From positions 1,422,016 through 1,486,015 of the forward strand of contig VJWN01000011.1 of assembly GCA_007644065.1 (NCBI GenBank): 64,000 bases of DNA, read 5' to 3'. Made by a program: the position numbers and the translations under genes. The notes beneath the pieces were generated by a model that worked only from the letters and a program-made list of their open reading frames with translations, was not told where the DNA came from and ran no database searches. How positions within the stretch are numbered: the first letter of the stretch is position 1; every line of letters begins with the position of its first letter. Below, piece by piece: positions 34,362-46,386 of the stretch. Origin of the DNA: Margaritispora aquatica. Taxonomy: Eukaryota; Ascomycota; Leotiomycetes; Helotiales; Discinellaceae.

Positions 34362-35561
34362 TCAATGTGGACCCGGACCTGGCATCTTTTCTGTTCCAAA
34401 TACAAAAGCCTTTTTATTATCCGGTGTACCCCATTCTACACGGCAATCGCAATTCAAGATCTTGTTCGCATCAAGCACAAACCGCTTTATCTCGACGTCT
34501 GGGACTTTCCAACCCGGATGTTTTTGTGCCTGCCAGCCCAGCTTTTGGAATAAGATATTCATGTCTCCTTTGAGTTCATCGAGATCGTCCCAAACGCCGA
34601 ATCGCTTTATGCAACCCCAAGGACAGCATCGCTGGGACTTAAGCACTTCTCTGAACGATTCGGTAAGAACTGTCATCTCTAGGAGGGATGTGCCGGTCAA
34701 CTGAAGCCACTCCCCTATCGGAACGACAAAGACATCATGGAGCGCTACCATGTCTTCAAAAATATCTAATCTGTGTTGTGGACATCCCCGGAAACCAACA
34801 AGTACTGTGATTTTCTTGAGATTTGGGAGCTTTTGAAGATTGGACACGTTGATTGTAACTACGTCCAAAATCTCATCTTCAGGCTCTAAGATGAGATGCT
34901 CGATCGAGTCTATCAGTCTCAGTTCCGTCCACTCTTGACAGGTACGTCCTATATCTAACAACGCAAGGCCAGATATGTAGAAACTGTCGTGTGGCAAATC
35001 CAGGAAGATAGTGGCGCGACGACGTTGATAGAGCTTGATATCGCACTGAAAAGTAAATCGCTGTAGGGAAACCTGTCTTGCTTCGTAAGAGACATGAAGT
35101 AGATTATCGATTGGTAGCTTGGCGTGGATATCATTGATGCTGATTATACGGGAGCCAGGGAAAGCGCATCCCCAGATTTTGGTTCGAAGCTCAACAGGCA
35201 AATAGCTGAAGATCACGAACTCTTTGGCAGGAGTTGTGAGATCGAGGACAAGACCATCGAAGCATTTTGCAATCTCCTCTACGCCAGCCTATACGCAAGT
35301 CAGATACAGCTGATTTCTAGGTTGGATTGAGACTGTCTCGCACCTTCTCATCTTCGCGCTCGTCGTTCTGGCTATCTGAAGTCGCGCCTGACATTTTGTT
35401 TGAGCTCTGTATGCCATATTAGTATTGTTCGATTTGAAGCGCAATTGAGGTGCATGCTAGTCGAAGATACATACTAGTAATGAGTCGTTGGTCGAAATGG
35501 AGAGCTCAGGATCAATTGCCAATGGCATCGGAATTGTGTGTAGAGAAGATGGTGGCTCCAT
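34362..35561 (-). CDS. 2EXR-domain protein B
   Basis: Exons 35561-35475, 35406-35344 and 35288-34362 give 358 residues. The 2EXR block starts near residue 72: FSYLPVELRTKIWGCAFPGSR, RIISIND, LLHVSYEARQVSLQRF and FLDLPHDSFYISG, then IEHLILEPEDEILD. The two small 5' exons code for an acidic Ser-rich leader (MEPPSSLHTIPMPLA..., DSQNDEREDEK). They were chosen because both junctions are in phase 0 with GTATGT/CAG and GTGCGA/TAG sites. A second possible start is the ATG at 35394 in exon 2. The C-terminal third contains CCPWGCIKRFGVWDDL and CDCRVEWG, with several cysteines that could bind metal. It shares domain and orientation with protein A but is clearly diverged, so the pair is either an old tandem duplication or an independent recruitment. 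Confidence 0.75.
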
Positions 35562-36698
35562 ATTACTACGTGTTGATGCGAATCTGAATGAGAATTAATC
35601 GAAGCTGTTATGGCTGGTATCCGTAGAGAATTCTTGAAGGTTGGTGGAGATATTTGTAATAGCTGGCGTCAAGTCAAATCTGTTATAAAGTGAATTGGAG
35701 GTATATCTAAGGTATTGCAGTACGGTAGAAACTGAAGTTATATACGAGGTAGAGTTTCTGAAGATTCAGTTTCTACCCTTCTAGTCCCCAACAATCCATT
35801 CTATAGTGTTGTGCCTGCAACATAAGTAAAAAGGATTCAAATCTAGACAGAATACAAAGTCCCTCTAACAGTTATCAAATTTCCAATGCAAGCAATCAAG
35901 CAGCTGCCTTCAAACACAGAAACCCATTTATCACAACGTGTGCCTACACAGCTTCCAACTCCCAACCTCCAGTTTCCCACCCACCTCCTAAAAAGCACAA
36001 AGCACCATCAAAACACAAACAAAACCCAAACCCACTCACTCATCAAACCCACTTTCCAAACCCCTCCCCCCCCGCGACAAACCAAGCAGCAAAACTAGCT
36101 TAGTGACCCCACGCCCCATAGACATAGCGCAGCCATGACCTACCTACCTAGAAACCAAGGGGCATAGAACGAGTAACACCTTTTTTTTTTCTTCAAAATC
36201 CTACACCACTCAGACCCGAGACTCGGGCTTGAACCGACTTTGCTCTGGTGGTGTGATGGTTTGGGAGGCAGCTGGGTGGGGGTTTGTAGGTGGGTGGATT
36301 TTAAGCGAGGGGGAATCAGTGATAAACAGAGATATACGAACGTAGTAAGAAGCAACGATGAACCAGTTCGGATGTCAACAGAGTCACAAGAATCAGACAG
36401 TCAAGATTGAAAGACAAACTAAGTTCAAAACACGTAGGATTTCCTCAAAACAGGGGTATAAACACCATACTCCTGCGCTTACAGCTGAATGAACACTTCA
36501 TCATAACAATTTCTCAACTTCGACTTCATCCAATCCAATGCCCCCCAGCATAACGCAGCTCAACACCCCTTCGCATTTCCAACCATCATACAGTACAAAG
36601 TACGAAACTAGATATCGCTTCCACCCAGCCACAAAACGCCTCAATACCAGCACCATAACACCATTCTCCTCAAATGTAATGCAACACAGTACACCCAA
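35562..36698. other. Intergenic region with dispersed repeat
   Basis: Downstream of the separase stop and upstream of 2EXR protein B. Contains the dispersed foldback repeat copy described separately (about 35995-36290). The left third has two short diverged repeats of TTTCTAC(C) and GAAACTGAA near 35730-35780. No gene recognised. Confidence 0.45.
35995..36290 (-). repeat. Dispersed foldback repeat, copy 1
   Basis: Read on the minus strand, this shares a near-identical core with 52870-53110 on the plus strand: ACCATCACACCACCAGAG, AAAGTCGGTTCAAGCCCGAG, TCTCGG, then TGGTGTAG, GGTGTTACTCG, TCTATGCCC, TTTCTAG and further on CTAGTTTTGCTG. An A10 run interrupts the element. GGTTCAAGCCCGAG resembles a tRNA T-arm/B-box, and TGGTGTAG...TGG resembles an A-box, so it may descend from a tRNA-derived SINE. 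It encodes no protein. Confidence 0.6.
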
Positions 36699-39600
36699 CT
36701 ACTTGAAGTAGACCGGAACACCATAAACTACCACTGAAGCCGCATTCAAATACCTCAAATGGCACACACTACGTCCTTTTGCCACAGCTTGCACAAGTGA
36801 GACCTTCTCTTTCTCTGCCACCACAACTTCGATCTTCTTCCTCCCTTTCCCCTTAGACGACATGGGTTCTGCCTCCAAAAGTCCCCAATGCTCAAAAGTG
36901 CTTTTAGCAAACCGATCGATGTCCTTGTCCGTCACATCCCATAACGTGGCGACGAGAGCTGGGCAGCCGGCATGCATGTAGTTGATTGGTGCACCATAGG
37001 GTTCAAATTCTCCAGTGTCCACCAGTGCACCACTGCTGCAGCCCATGAGCATTGTAACTGCGCAAGTTTCCAAGCGTTTGATCTCTCGAGCACGGATATA
37101 TTGGGCTCCGCTGCCATGGCCGAAATACAACAGCAAATCCTTCGATTCGAGGGTGTTCTTGAATTCCTCCTCTGATGGCTCTCGGCTGACTATACCTTGC
37201 CACTTGTCAAGACCCTTTAAGCTTTTCTGGAAAATGTCCTGGGTGTCTTTAAGATCTCCGCCAGGATTGAGGATATACGAGCCCTTTTCTTTCTGTATAT
37301 AGTGGCCTTCTGGATGGTTTTTCTCTCCGTCGTTCGTTTGGGCGATGATTCGCTCGCGTAAACAGCTAAGCGAGGGGAGACGAGAGACAGGAACGCCATC
37401 CATGCACGGCATTGACTCCCATGGGAAGGCATGCAATGCTTTGTCCAGAATCAAGATTGTATGCTTTGCTTCATCGACGTAGGAAGAATTATGCACAGCG
37501 GTGTGGTATGCACAAAGTGCATCCTGAACATCCACGACAATTGAGTCGAAATCAATTTCAGCATAAGCATTCAGCTCGCCATGAAATTGAAGGACATCCA
37601 CAACAAAGTACAACAGATCCGTGAGCGGTTCCGAGAAATCGGAATCTTCATCTGAGGCATCCCCAAGGCCAATGAAAAGATCCAGTATCCTGCTGTCCAG
37701 TGTGATGCGAGGAGTAGGGTTTCTCCTCCCCAATTTCCGTCTAGAAGGTAAATGCTTGTCGAGGATATTATGAAAGTTCTTTTGAAAGCTGGCCAACAAT
37801 CCAGTACGTCTCGTATGTTGCGAGAAAATCCCTGTGAACCCACCGAGCCAAACCTTCTCAATATTCTCAAGCAAGTCTCGAAGACGAGCGTCAAGTGCTT
37901 CCCGTTCTTCCCACCAAGCAACCTTGGCCTCCTTCCCCTTTCTGTTTCGTGCGTCATGAGCGCTCTCATTTGCTAACTCCAAGATCTCAAGAAGTTCGGC
38001 GTGACCTTGTTCGAAACCAAACACCTCTTCATCTGCATCCATGGAGTTGTGTCTGCCCAACGGAAGTCGCAGAACGAATGGACTTTGACCGGCCTGTATT
38101 TTCGTTATTGACAACTCCTGTCGATTATCACTCAGAGCTATGGAGACCACTGTCCAAGTTTTTGGGATGATGTCGACATAATCCCGCTGGAAACGTGCAA
38201 CATCATTCGGAGCACCCATGCTAGATTTTTTGGAATCACCGCAGATAAGTTGCGGCCAAGATTTCTCATCAAGCTTCAAGGTAGTCCTAGGCTCAGCTAG
38301 GATGACCTTGCGTTCCCTCTGAAGTGCCAGATTTCTTACATTTTCTGTCATCGTTAGCGAAATCACCGCATGTATGATGGTAAAGAATTACCTATAGAGC
38401 ATATCGCCATCCCGGGAGAAGTTGTCTGTCTAACAGTGGCTGGGCTAAGCGCACACAAAAGGATGGCGACGCTGTTGAGAAGAGCAGATACATTGTGGAT
38501 GACGGTGATTGGAGCAAGCAACAAGCCAACAGCTTGCGCATCGACCAAGTGATCTTGAGCTTGACGTAGCTTTTCGAGGAAGCCAATGGGAGCTGGGCTT
38601 CTAGCCATGTTTCGTTCCTTAGCTTTGGTAGACTGAAGCCTTCTCGGAGGTGACACCTTGCCAACTGACAATCGATCACCGTGCTTGTCCTTTGTAAGAG
38701 CTGCCACAGATGGAAATGATATGGTGGAATCTTGAAGTACGGAGTAAACAGGATCTCCATGCATCTGGTCAAAACTTTGCAACAACAGTTGCTTGGCTTT
38801 GAGTAAATTATGGCCTACTGAACCCGCTTGGCTGGTAGGATAATTTTCAGCCTCTTCGATGAAATGCCAGGCATCTACAAATTTTCTATTCGTCATCAAT
38901 GCTTTGGCTCTTTGGCGAGAGATACAACCTTTGAGACCCAGAAGCGCTGAGCATTCTTCCGAAACTGGAACGACGACTTCTACGGGTGTTTTGGAGCGTG
39001 GAGCGGTAACACGTGATACAGCCTTCCGAGTGCGAGTTGCTGGCTTCTTTGTCACAGCCGTCTTCTTCTTTGTCAGTGATAGACTTGCCATCTGATTTTC
39101 GAGCGAGTCAGACTTTGACGCGGTATGCTCGAGACTGCATATGTATTCTGAGCTCGTAAGGGTTGTCAGGCATTTTTCAGCAAGTTTGTAGGCGATTGTT
39201 TCTGCTTCTTCATCACCGAGGAGACCATGCATCTTTCCCATATGATAATACGAAATGGCTTGTTGACGGGAGGCTTGACTGCTGCATAAGACTTGCTTTG
39301 AGTGCATCAAGAACTCCGATCCCTTCTCCAGAAAACCAGCTTTCACCCATGAGCTGCCCAATAGAACAGAAGCTGTTGATAGAAGCGAGTCAGACTCGAC
39401 ATCTTTCGCAAGCCTATATGCTTGCTCTGCATAGTAGACAGTCTCTTGAAACATGCCGTGATGGGCATACAGGTTTGACAGGTGAGCAAGTCCTCGAAAG
39501 AGAGGTGTCACCACTGCCCAGAAATTTGCACCAACAGGATTTACCTGTCCGGATACCTTTGAGGGTTCGCCGGTGGTCGTGATACTCAACTGAGAAACGT

Positions 39601-42600
39601 CGTTCGCTAACTGTTCAATCTCAACTTGTGAGCCATTGATCGAGGAAGCAAAAGTGGATTGTGGTGTATCCCCAATGTTTGCCCACGCTCGCCGTAACAG
39701 ACGTACGCTCTGTTTTGCATGGTTGAGCGCGACATGACCAACCCCACGTTCTAGAGCTAGGGTCGAATTGATGGCATAAGCATTGGAAATCAAGATATTC
39801 ATTCGAGTCCTGTGCTCGAGTACTGAGGTCGTGTTTGATTTTTCCAGATATTCTTCTTCTTGGATATATAAAGACTGAGCGCATGCCATATGGTCGTCGA
39901 CCTTGTCGTAACTTCCGATGCCTAAGAGATATTCGCAATACGAAAGATGTAGTACGAGTGAAGCATAAGATGAGACACCATTACGGCGGCTGTAGCTCAT
40001 CGCTCGATCGAGTGCCAGTCCAGCTTTTCCAGAGTATCCAAGGTGAATCCATTGCTCGCCTAGTTGAGAGAAACCCAACACGAGATCGTCTGGCGTTGAG
40101 AAATCCTCACACAATTCATTAATTTCGGTTTTCAAGCGCAGAACACCGACTCGATCTCCTTCAAATCCTTTGACTTGCAACCAGTTTGCGATCAAGTCCA
40201 AATGATTCTGGAGATCTGTTGGACTGTCTACCTGACTTTGGAATGTGCTGTAGTCTTGGCTTTGTACACGGATCGAAAACCAGGTTGCAATAGCCCGTCT
40301 GAATATGGTGTTATCTGGTTGAGGATTCCGGAGTTCTAGAGTCGTTCTCGCCAAAGTTTGGAAATGAGTTAGGAATTTGCGAAGTCCTTGATCTCTAGTT
40401 CCTTCAACTTGAATTTCAAGTGTGCTAGAACGTGTCAGTTCATCAACAAAGGTTTCCTTCTCTTCAAAAGTCTCGTCTTCTAAAGATAGAATACGAAGAA
40501 GGAGCCGGAGTCGGCGAATTGGATATTCATTGTGGTCGAAAATTGAGAGAAGTTGCTGTATTGTCTTGATTCGAAGACTCGTCACAGAGTCCGATTTGTT
40601 CTGATTACACAAATGTTCCAATTGATGCTCAAGAATTACCCCTCGCTCTTCATTTGTCCATAAATCACTCGGTGCAGATTCCTGAGGAGCACTTTTGAGG
40701 TATTTGGTGTGCACTTTGAGAATCGATTGAACAGTTCGACCAAGTGCTGATGTCTTGTCATTCAAAGCCCATGAGCGTGCAAGTGACTGACGAGAAGCAG
40801 CATCCGCAACCTCTGAGAGAACTCCTTCGTATATCATTTCATCTCTCAGCTCACACAGAGTTTTGTGTAATTCGTCGTATCTCCCTGTTGACTTATAAAC
40901 TTCTGCTATCCGTTCAAGCTTGGTCGTGAACTGTGCGGTCTGTCTTTCTGGCTGAGGCCTTCCTCGGATACTGTCGAGAGATCGCCGCAGAGCTCTGATC
41001 TGATGTCCGTCTTTGGCATCTGCACTCCTTCTCATGTTGAGAAATTGGGAAAAGTAAAGATTTGATATCCTCGCATAGTATGCCTTTGGCGAAGATCCAT
41101 TCTCGACAGGAAATTCTGCCATGTCAACCTCAAGACGGTCGAGTAATAATAGACAATCTTGTAGCTTCGAATCCACCAGTTCCCAGGTTGACCGATCTTG
41201 GCTTGTTACTAGTCTAATCAAAAATAACGAAGAGTCGATGGCAGATACAGCTCTCTTAGAAATAAATTGTCGACGTTGCTCATATCGAATAACATCCTTA
41301 GTGGGGATTTTACCATCGGGTTTGTTGCCAAGATATCTCAAACAGAGACGAGGGCAAAGAAATATGAGCTGCTCACACATGTCTCTCAACCCCTCGCTTA
41401 GCTGGTCCTTGGTCTGGGTTTCCGATGACATTGAGTACTGTGATAACATAGCTATAATGAAACGTCTTGCACTTGATACTTCCAGCATCAACTCATCTAT
41501 TTCAGATGACTCGCCTTTGAATGGGCGCTCCAACCCGTCCAAGAGTCTAAGGAGCAACTCTTCATCCTTTGAATCCCACGGGGCTTTCCGAAATTTCAAG
41601 GACACCAATCTTGCGGTCACTGAGCAGTGCTTCGCATCGGAATCCAGGCTTGGGTCGAGTACTCGTTGTACATACTCTGTCCACTTGATCGCTTCTGGAA
41701 CAAGATTGGCATCTCTGGATAAAGAGCCCAACACACGATATATGCCGGCCAATGTCGACTTCAAAGCTCGTGGTTGGGAAGACGAACAGTCAACCAAGAG
41801 AGTTTCGAGATCTTTTGCAGCATTCGAGGCAATGCTATATGTATCCTCTGCGCTAGCTTGACTTCGGCGAGCAAAGGTTTGTAGGCACCTTAGAAAAGGC
41901 TCAAAGATGTCTTTGGAGAGGTCGCCCTGATGATTAGCGAGGCCCCACCAGAGAAAGCGGTTATGAAGAGCCAAACATTGAAGCTTGACTGCCGCTTCAG
42001 CTGAGACACTAAGCCTTGGTTCTTGAGCAATCACATCATCCGCTGCTGACACACTTGGACTGAGGGAAAGTAGTAGCTCTGATAATGTTTGCACTTGTCG
42101 TGTGATTCTATCCGATTGCTTTTGGGTTTTGGAAAGTTTGGCTGCTACCAGTAGCAGTTTAGTGGGGGATGATGAATGCTTCGGGTCGAGAAATTCAAGT
42201 GCTTCCTCGACTTGTCTGGGTTTACGAGCTGATGACAGCAGCCTCAACACCTGAAGCTGCGTAGTAATGACGAGTAAAAGAGAGTCTCCTGCGAAACTCG
42301 CATTTCCAAAATCCAGCAAGTCCGACAATGTTGTAGTGGCTGGTGGTGGATTGGACCGAGACGAGGTGCTGGGTTTTGTCGCATCCAAAATTTCCAATCT
42401 TCTCTTCAATATCCTAACCTCCTTCATAGCTAAGTCGTCCACTCCCAATGCAATAAGCTTTCCAATCAAAGTTGACATTCCATTTTCCAATTGTAGGGGT
42501 GGCAAGGGTATACATTGTGATGCCGAAGTTGATAGCGCCCTTAAGCATGCAAAAGCAATCCGAGCGCATTCTGCACTCGGCTTGTATATAGAAGTGTTGT

Positions 42601-43120
42601 TCGAAACTGAAGAAGACCTGTTCTCTCTTGTACCAATATTCGGAGAGCTGATAACACGGTTGAGCGATCGAGGTTGCAGAGGAGATGGTGGTAAAGAATT
42701 GGACCTTCGAAGGGCTTTCCTGGCTGTTGCTTTCACTAGGTCTTTCGGTGGTGCTGGTCGCCTGGCAGTCGAAGCAGGAGGATTTTTGATTGCCTCTGAG
42801 AGAGTTTTGAGAGTAGCATTGATCACTTCTGTTGCTAATATTGACCTTTCTTTTGGTGATAATTGATCCTTGCACTGCCCATCTTCGAGTACTGGTACCA
42901 CTGTCTTACTCCTGGACTTCCCAGCAGGAGCCTTTGTTTTCTTTGCGCCCAAAATAATGGAAGATGTGCCGGCTTTTTTGGTGATGTTTGAAGCTATTTG
43001 GCCCTCATTGGCCTTTGGTGATAGAAGATCACTGAGTAACGCTGTGGTTGCAGATGTACATGTTGTTGACGAAAGCACAGCAATGCGAATCGCGTCGGCA
43101 GAAGACTGAGGAGATACCAT
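36699..43120 (-). CDS. esp1: Separase (cysteine peptidase C50)
   Basis: Exons 43120-38392 and 38344-36699 give 2124 residues. Separase cleaves the Scc1/Rad21 subunit of cohesin at anaphase onset and is held inactive by securin. The C-terminal catalytic domain shows the Cys-His dyad: YFGHGSGAQYI (His about 1986) and LMGCSSGAL (Cys about 2012), followed by PALVATLWDVTDKDIDRF. KGSYILNPGGDL, upstream, is also typical. The long N-terminal part is helical TPR-like repeats, with a basic Ser/Pro-rich segment near residue 130-170. The single intron has GTAATT/CAG borders and a CTAAC branch point. The orthologue in Aspergillus is bimB. It shares a 242-base divergent promoter with a mitochondrial protein gene. 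Confidence 0.96.
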
Positions 43121-43362
43121 CGCGACAAAGAACTCAAAAGAAAAACTCCAACTGTTATTGACGATTAGACATTATACAGCATGTTGCAAGAGAGGTAAAA
43201 TGTTGGCTTTCGTCAATTGCAGTTTGAAAGTCAACGCGGGCCCGGTTGACTAGGCAACCCCCATAGACTGCCGGATGAAGAAATCCAGGAACCAAGCGGT
43301 ACCTGAAATGTGAACACTTACCACCGTTTTATTCAACGCTTTCACCCAAGGACGCAGCCAAG
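43121..43362. promoter_or_regulatory. Divergent separase/mitochondrial-protein promoter with palindrome
   Basis: At 43230-43250 lies GTCAAC, G, CGGGCCCG, GTTGAC in that order: 6-base complementary arms around an 8-base self-complementary core, with one extra G. CGG and CCG triplets in such arrangements are typical half-sites of fungal Zn2Cys6 factors, but no factor can be named. Confidence 0.45.
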
Positions 43363-44033
43363 ATGAATAAAGCATTTGTCCTCCAACGAATTCTGCTTGC
43401 ACCAGCGCCTTTGCGCAGTGCACTGATACCGATTTCCATGCGAACGACATCTTTCCCCACTCGACGATACTCCTCACAGAATATTGGGCAGGCCTCCTTC
43501 TGGGTCAGTCTCATCCCTAAAGCTTTCCGGAAAAGCCCAAAATCACTTTGGAAGCAAGCCAAGAAGGCCAAATCGACAGAATGGAACCCTGCTACATTTT
43601 ACATCTGGATTTTCCTTCTAATCGGGTCAATGGCTATCCAGATGATTGCGCTTCGAAATGAGTCCACAGCTTTCAATCGCAGAGCTGACGCGAAGATTGG
43701 GTTATTGAAGGAGGTCATTGAGCGGATACAGAAGGGCGAGGATGTCGACGTTGAGGGATTGCTAGGTGCTGGCGATGCAAACAGGGAGAAGGAGTGGGAA
43801 GAAGGTATTGCTATGTTGCAAAGATATGCTGGGCTGAGACTGACATTCCTCTAGTTCTGCAGGAAATCGAGAGAGAAGATGAAGCCTGGGAACAATCACG
43901 GAAAAGCAAACCTAAGCATGGCCAAAATTTGGGAGAGCAACAGGTTGCGGAACAAGTAGCACCTGCGCCGACAGTTGAGGATATACCGAAGAAGGAGAAG
44001 CCAAAAAAGACTGCGCCTGCTGGTTTCTTTTAG
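43363..44033 (+). CDS. Mitochondrial inner-membrane protein, small fungal family (DUF5321-like)
   Basis: Exons 43363-43804 and 43855-44033 give 206 residues. The first 40 residues are Arg/Ser-rich without acids (MNKAFVLQRILLAPAPLRS...RTTSFPTRRYSSQ), a typical mitochondrial presequence. A single hydrophobic segment follows, EWNPATFYIWIFLLIGSMAI, then a helical coiled segment with VIERIQKGEDVDVEGLL and an acidic/Lys-rich tail ending KKTAPAGFF. This layout fits a fungal inner-membrane family of unknown function (DUF5321) and resembles the yeast F1Fo assembly factor Ina22 in architecture; the last link is inference. The splice restores EEVLQEIERED. The stop lies 36 bases from the stop of the convergent sirtuin gene. 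Confidence 0.82.
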
Positions 44034-44069
44034 ATTTTTTTATACAAGACTTTGTACAATTGCCTGGAT

Positions 44070-45278
44070 CTAGGACATCATGTCCTTGAAGACTCCTATG
44101 TGTCTTTCCTCCTCTGTGCTAGGTACATCTACTTTCGCTGCGCCAGTCCGTCTCAACTGTTGGACAAGAGTAGGCAATATCTTGTCAGTAGGCATTTCTA
44201 CTCGAAGACCAGCCTCTCCACTCTGACCTATTGGCAGATTTTGGAAAAAGGCATCCTCTCCCCTCACACCACCCAAGTTGACAATCCCAATTGCCATTCC
44301 TCGATCATTAGCTCGCCTGGCCAGCCTCCAAGCAGAGTATGTAGCCAGAGAAGTACCCAATACCAGAAGCCTTCCAGCTCCATCAATCGCTTGCTCAGCA
44401 GCCTCCTTGATCTTGGATGGAATACTCTCTCCGAACATGATGACTGCAGGCTTCAGAATACCTGCATTGCTTGTATCTTTCCAGGCGCCCTCCGAGTCAA
44501 CCTCGACCTTAGTTTGTGTACCATCACTCGCTACAGGAGGATTTGCTAGACAATGTGGACAGGCTGGATATCGGAAAGTCGTATAAGGTGCTCCTGGAAG
44601 ATCCACATCTCCATCAGGATTCGTCTTCATGCCCTTCGCCCTTCGCTCGTCCGGATTCTCTGTGTCTAGAGCTCCAGAAGCAATTGCCTCTGCCAGGAAT
44701 GCTGCCCAGGCTGGGTTTAATTTTGCCAGCAAGTCTTGAAATTGTTCTCGTGGGAGGTCATTGTGACAAGTTACACAGGTCAAAGCTCGCAGATACCCGT
44801 GAAGTTCGAGAGTCGGGAGACTTGGATGGGCGGTTGAATGGAACGAGTCTACATTCTGCGTGATTATGCTCCTCACAAAGCCCAGCTCTGCCAGATCCCT
44901 GATCGCAAAATGTGCAGCGTTCGGTCTGGCCTTATATAGATTTGTCCATCCCAGAAAACTTCGCGCCCAATACCTCTTTCGTGCTTCGTGGTTTGCTACG
45001 AATTCGTGATAATAAATCGGTCGATATGTCTTATTCTGGCGATATGTTCCATTCGTGCCTCTGTAGTCTGCGAGTCCTGAAGCCACTGAGATTCCCGCTC
45101 CCGACAGTATCACCGTTGAATGGGGATCGCCTCCTCCGATCCACGAGGGTGATGGAGGGGCAGTTAAGAACTTCGATAGAGCTGCAACGGCTCCAAGATG
45201 GGTGTTTGCATTGCGGGGGATAATGCTTGGTCGTGGTAGTTCTCCCGTGTAGGGTATTCTCATGAGAGGTTTTCGCAT
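44070..45278 (-). CDS. Sirtuin, SIRT4-like NAD-dependent deacylase
   Basis: Single exon, 402 residues. NAD-binding motifs are complete: ILSGAGISVASGLADYRG, TQNVDSFH and ELHGYL with the catalytic His, and VLGTSLATYSAW for the ribose pocket. The zinc site is CVTC...CPHC, separated by about 65 residues, longer than usual because of an insert with NPDERRAKGMKTNPDGDV. MFGESIPS follows, as in class II sirtuins. Bacterial and mitochondrial SIRT4-type enzymes remove acyl groups or transfer ADP-ribose. The N-terminus (MRKPLMRIPYTGELPRPS) is basic and compatible with mitochondrial import but not decisive; Met6 at 45263 is a second start. No intron found. Subclass is inferred from the motif spelling. 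Confidence 0.9.
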   Translation of the reverse strand: MRKPLMRIPYTGELPRPSIIPRNANTHLGAVAALSKFLTAPPSPSWIGGGDPHSTVILSGAGISVASGLADYRGTNGTYRQNKTYRPIYYHEFVANHEARKRYWARSFLGWTNLYKARPNAAHFAIRDLAELGFVRSIITQNVDSFHSTAHPSLPTLELHGYLRALTCVTCHNDLPREQFQDLLAKLNPAWAAFLAEAIASGALDTENPDERRAKGMKTNPDGDVDLPGAPYTTFRYPACPHCLANPPVASDGTQTKVEVDSEGAWKDTSNAGILKPAVIMFGESIPSKIKEAAEQAIDGAGRLLVLGTSLATYSAWRLARRANDRGMAIGIVNLGGVRGEDAFFQNLPIGQSGEAGLRVEMPTDKILPTLVQQLRRTGAAKVDVPSTEEERHIGVFKDMMS

Positions 45279-46386
45279 TGAGGAGACGACGGCATTAATT
45301 CGTAGTTGTCGAAGAATTCGGTCAACTCGACTGCATGCATGGATGGTAAGGAAGATATTCGCGTCATGGCTGGACTTCTTCTTTAGCCAAGAGAGAGTGG
45401 CGTTTCGCAGGTGTCGGTGCAGTGCAGTGGCAGGTGTGCTTTGTCAGGACTCAGGTGTGAGCAAATCAACAATTAACAATCAACCTACCTTACCTTACCT
45501 ACCTTACTTAGGGAATGGAAGGGAAGGGAAAGTTGAACCAGTTTGAGTCAAACAATTGCATCTTTGCATCTTTGTATCTTTGTATCTTTGCATCTTTGCA
45601 TCTTTGCATCTTTGTATCTTTGTATCTTTATATCTTTGCATCTTTATATCTTGCATCTTGCATCTTAAGCCCATATTCCCATGTTCCAATATTCCAATGT
45701 TCAGATATATTCAACAGTGTTTTGCATCCCGCTATGTTGACCATTGTGCAATAATAACAGTATACTACATTTCTTCACTCGTGATCTCTTTCCTCGGCAT
45801 ACTGTACATAGATAGGTAAGCCATGTAAGCCCATGATTCTGATTCCGATTCCTGTCTCATGGCAGAAGAAAGTATCCCTCCCTCCCCTCCCGTAAGCCAA
45901 AGTCGTGTCGGCTTCGAAATGGAATCCGGTTGACTGGTTGAACTCCAATGCCCTGACCCTCCCTGACCCTCCCTAACCCTCCCCTGATCCTCTTCATCCC
46001 CAGCGTCGTCAACTCGTCAATCCAGCTTAAAACCTCGTCATTCGGCTTGCGTTTCTCCATTCTTGGCGACCCTCCAGAGACCCTCCAAAGCCTCTAAATC
46101 CCGAGCTTTTCTAAGTCGTACCATTACTGTACCATACCACCATGCATACCAAACCCATCCCGATAACACATTGAATTTTTTTATTTTAAACATTATTCCT
46201 TTCTTTCCTTACCTTTACTTACTACTACTACTACTACGACGTACCCATACCATTCATTTATGCTAAATTCTCCTCTCTACGCGCGTCCTGTGACGCAGGC
46301 TTGACCTGTCATTCCCCCCCAAGATACAGGTATTCCAAGCCTCTACGAATATCGGCTAAGAGGGTTATTCTTGTCCATCCTTTCTT
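45279..46386. other. Intergenic region rich in simple repeats
   Basis: Between the sirtuin start and the cation-transporter start, so it holds both promoters. Contains TACCT/TTACC repeats near 45484-45511, an 8-base tandem array (listed separately), CCCTGACCCT repeats at about 45951-45990 and a CTACTACTA run near 46218-46236. No gene is supported; open frames through the array are repeat artefacts. Confidence 0.5.
45559..45666. repeat. 8-base tandem array (CATCTTTG/TATCTTTG)
   Basis: About 13 units in a row, alternating between CATCTTTG and TATCTTTG and becoming shorter and degenerate (TATCTTTA, CATCTTG) at the right end. Because the unit is 8 bases, a protein-coding role is unlikely. It lies about 290 bases upstream of the sirtuin start. 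Confidence 0.85.

Noticed and set aside
41121..41861. 246-codon plus-strand frame inside separase
   Set aside because: Antisense shadow of a long conserved exon.
45515..45819. Leu/Cys/Ile repeat frames
   Set aside because: They translate the 8-base tandem array; no independent coding evidence.
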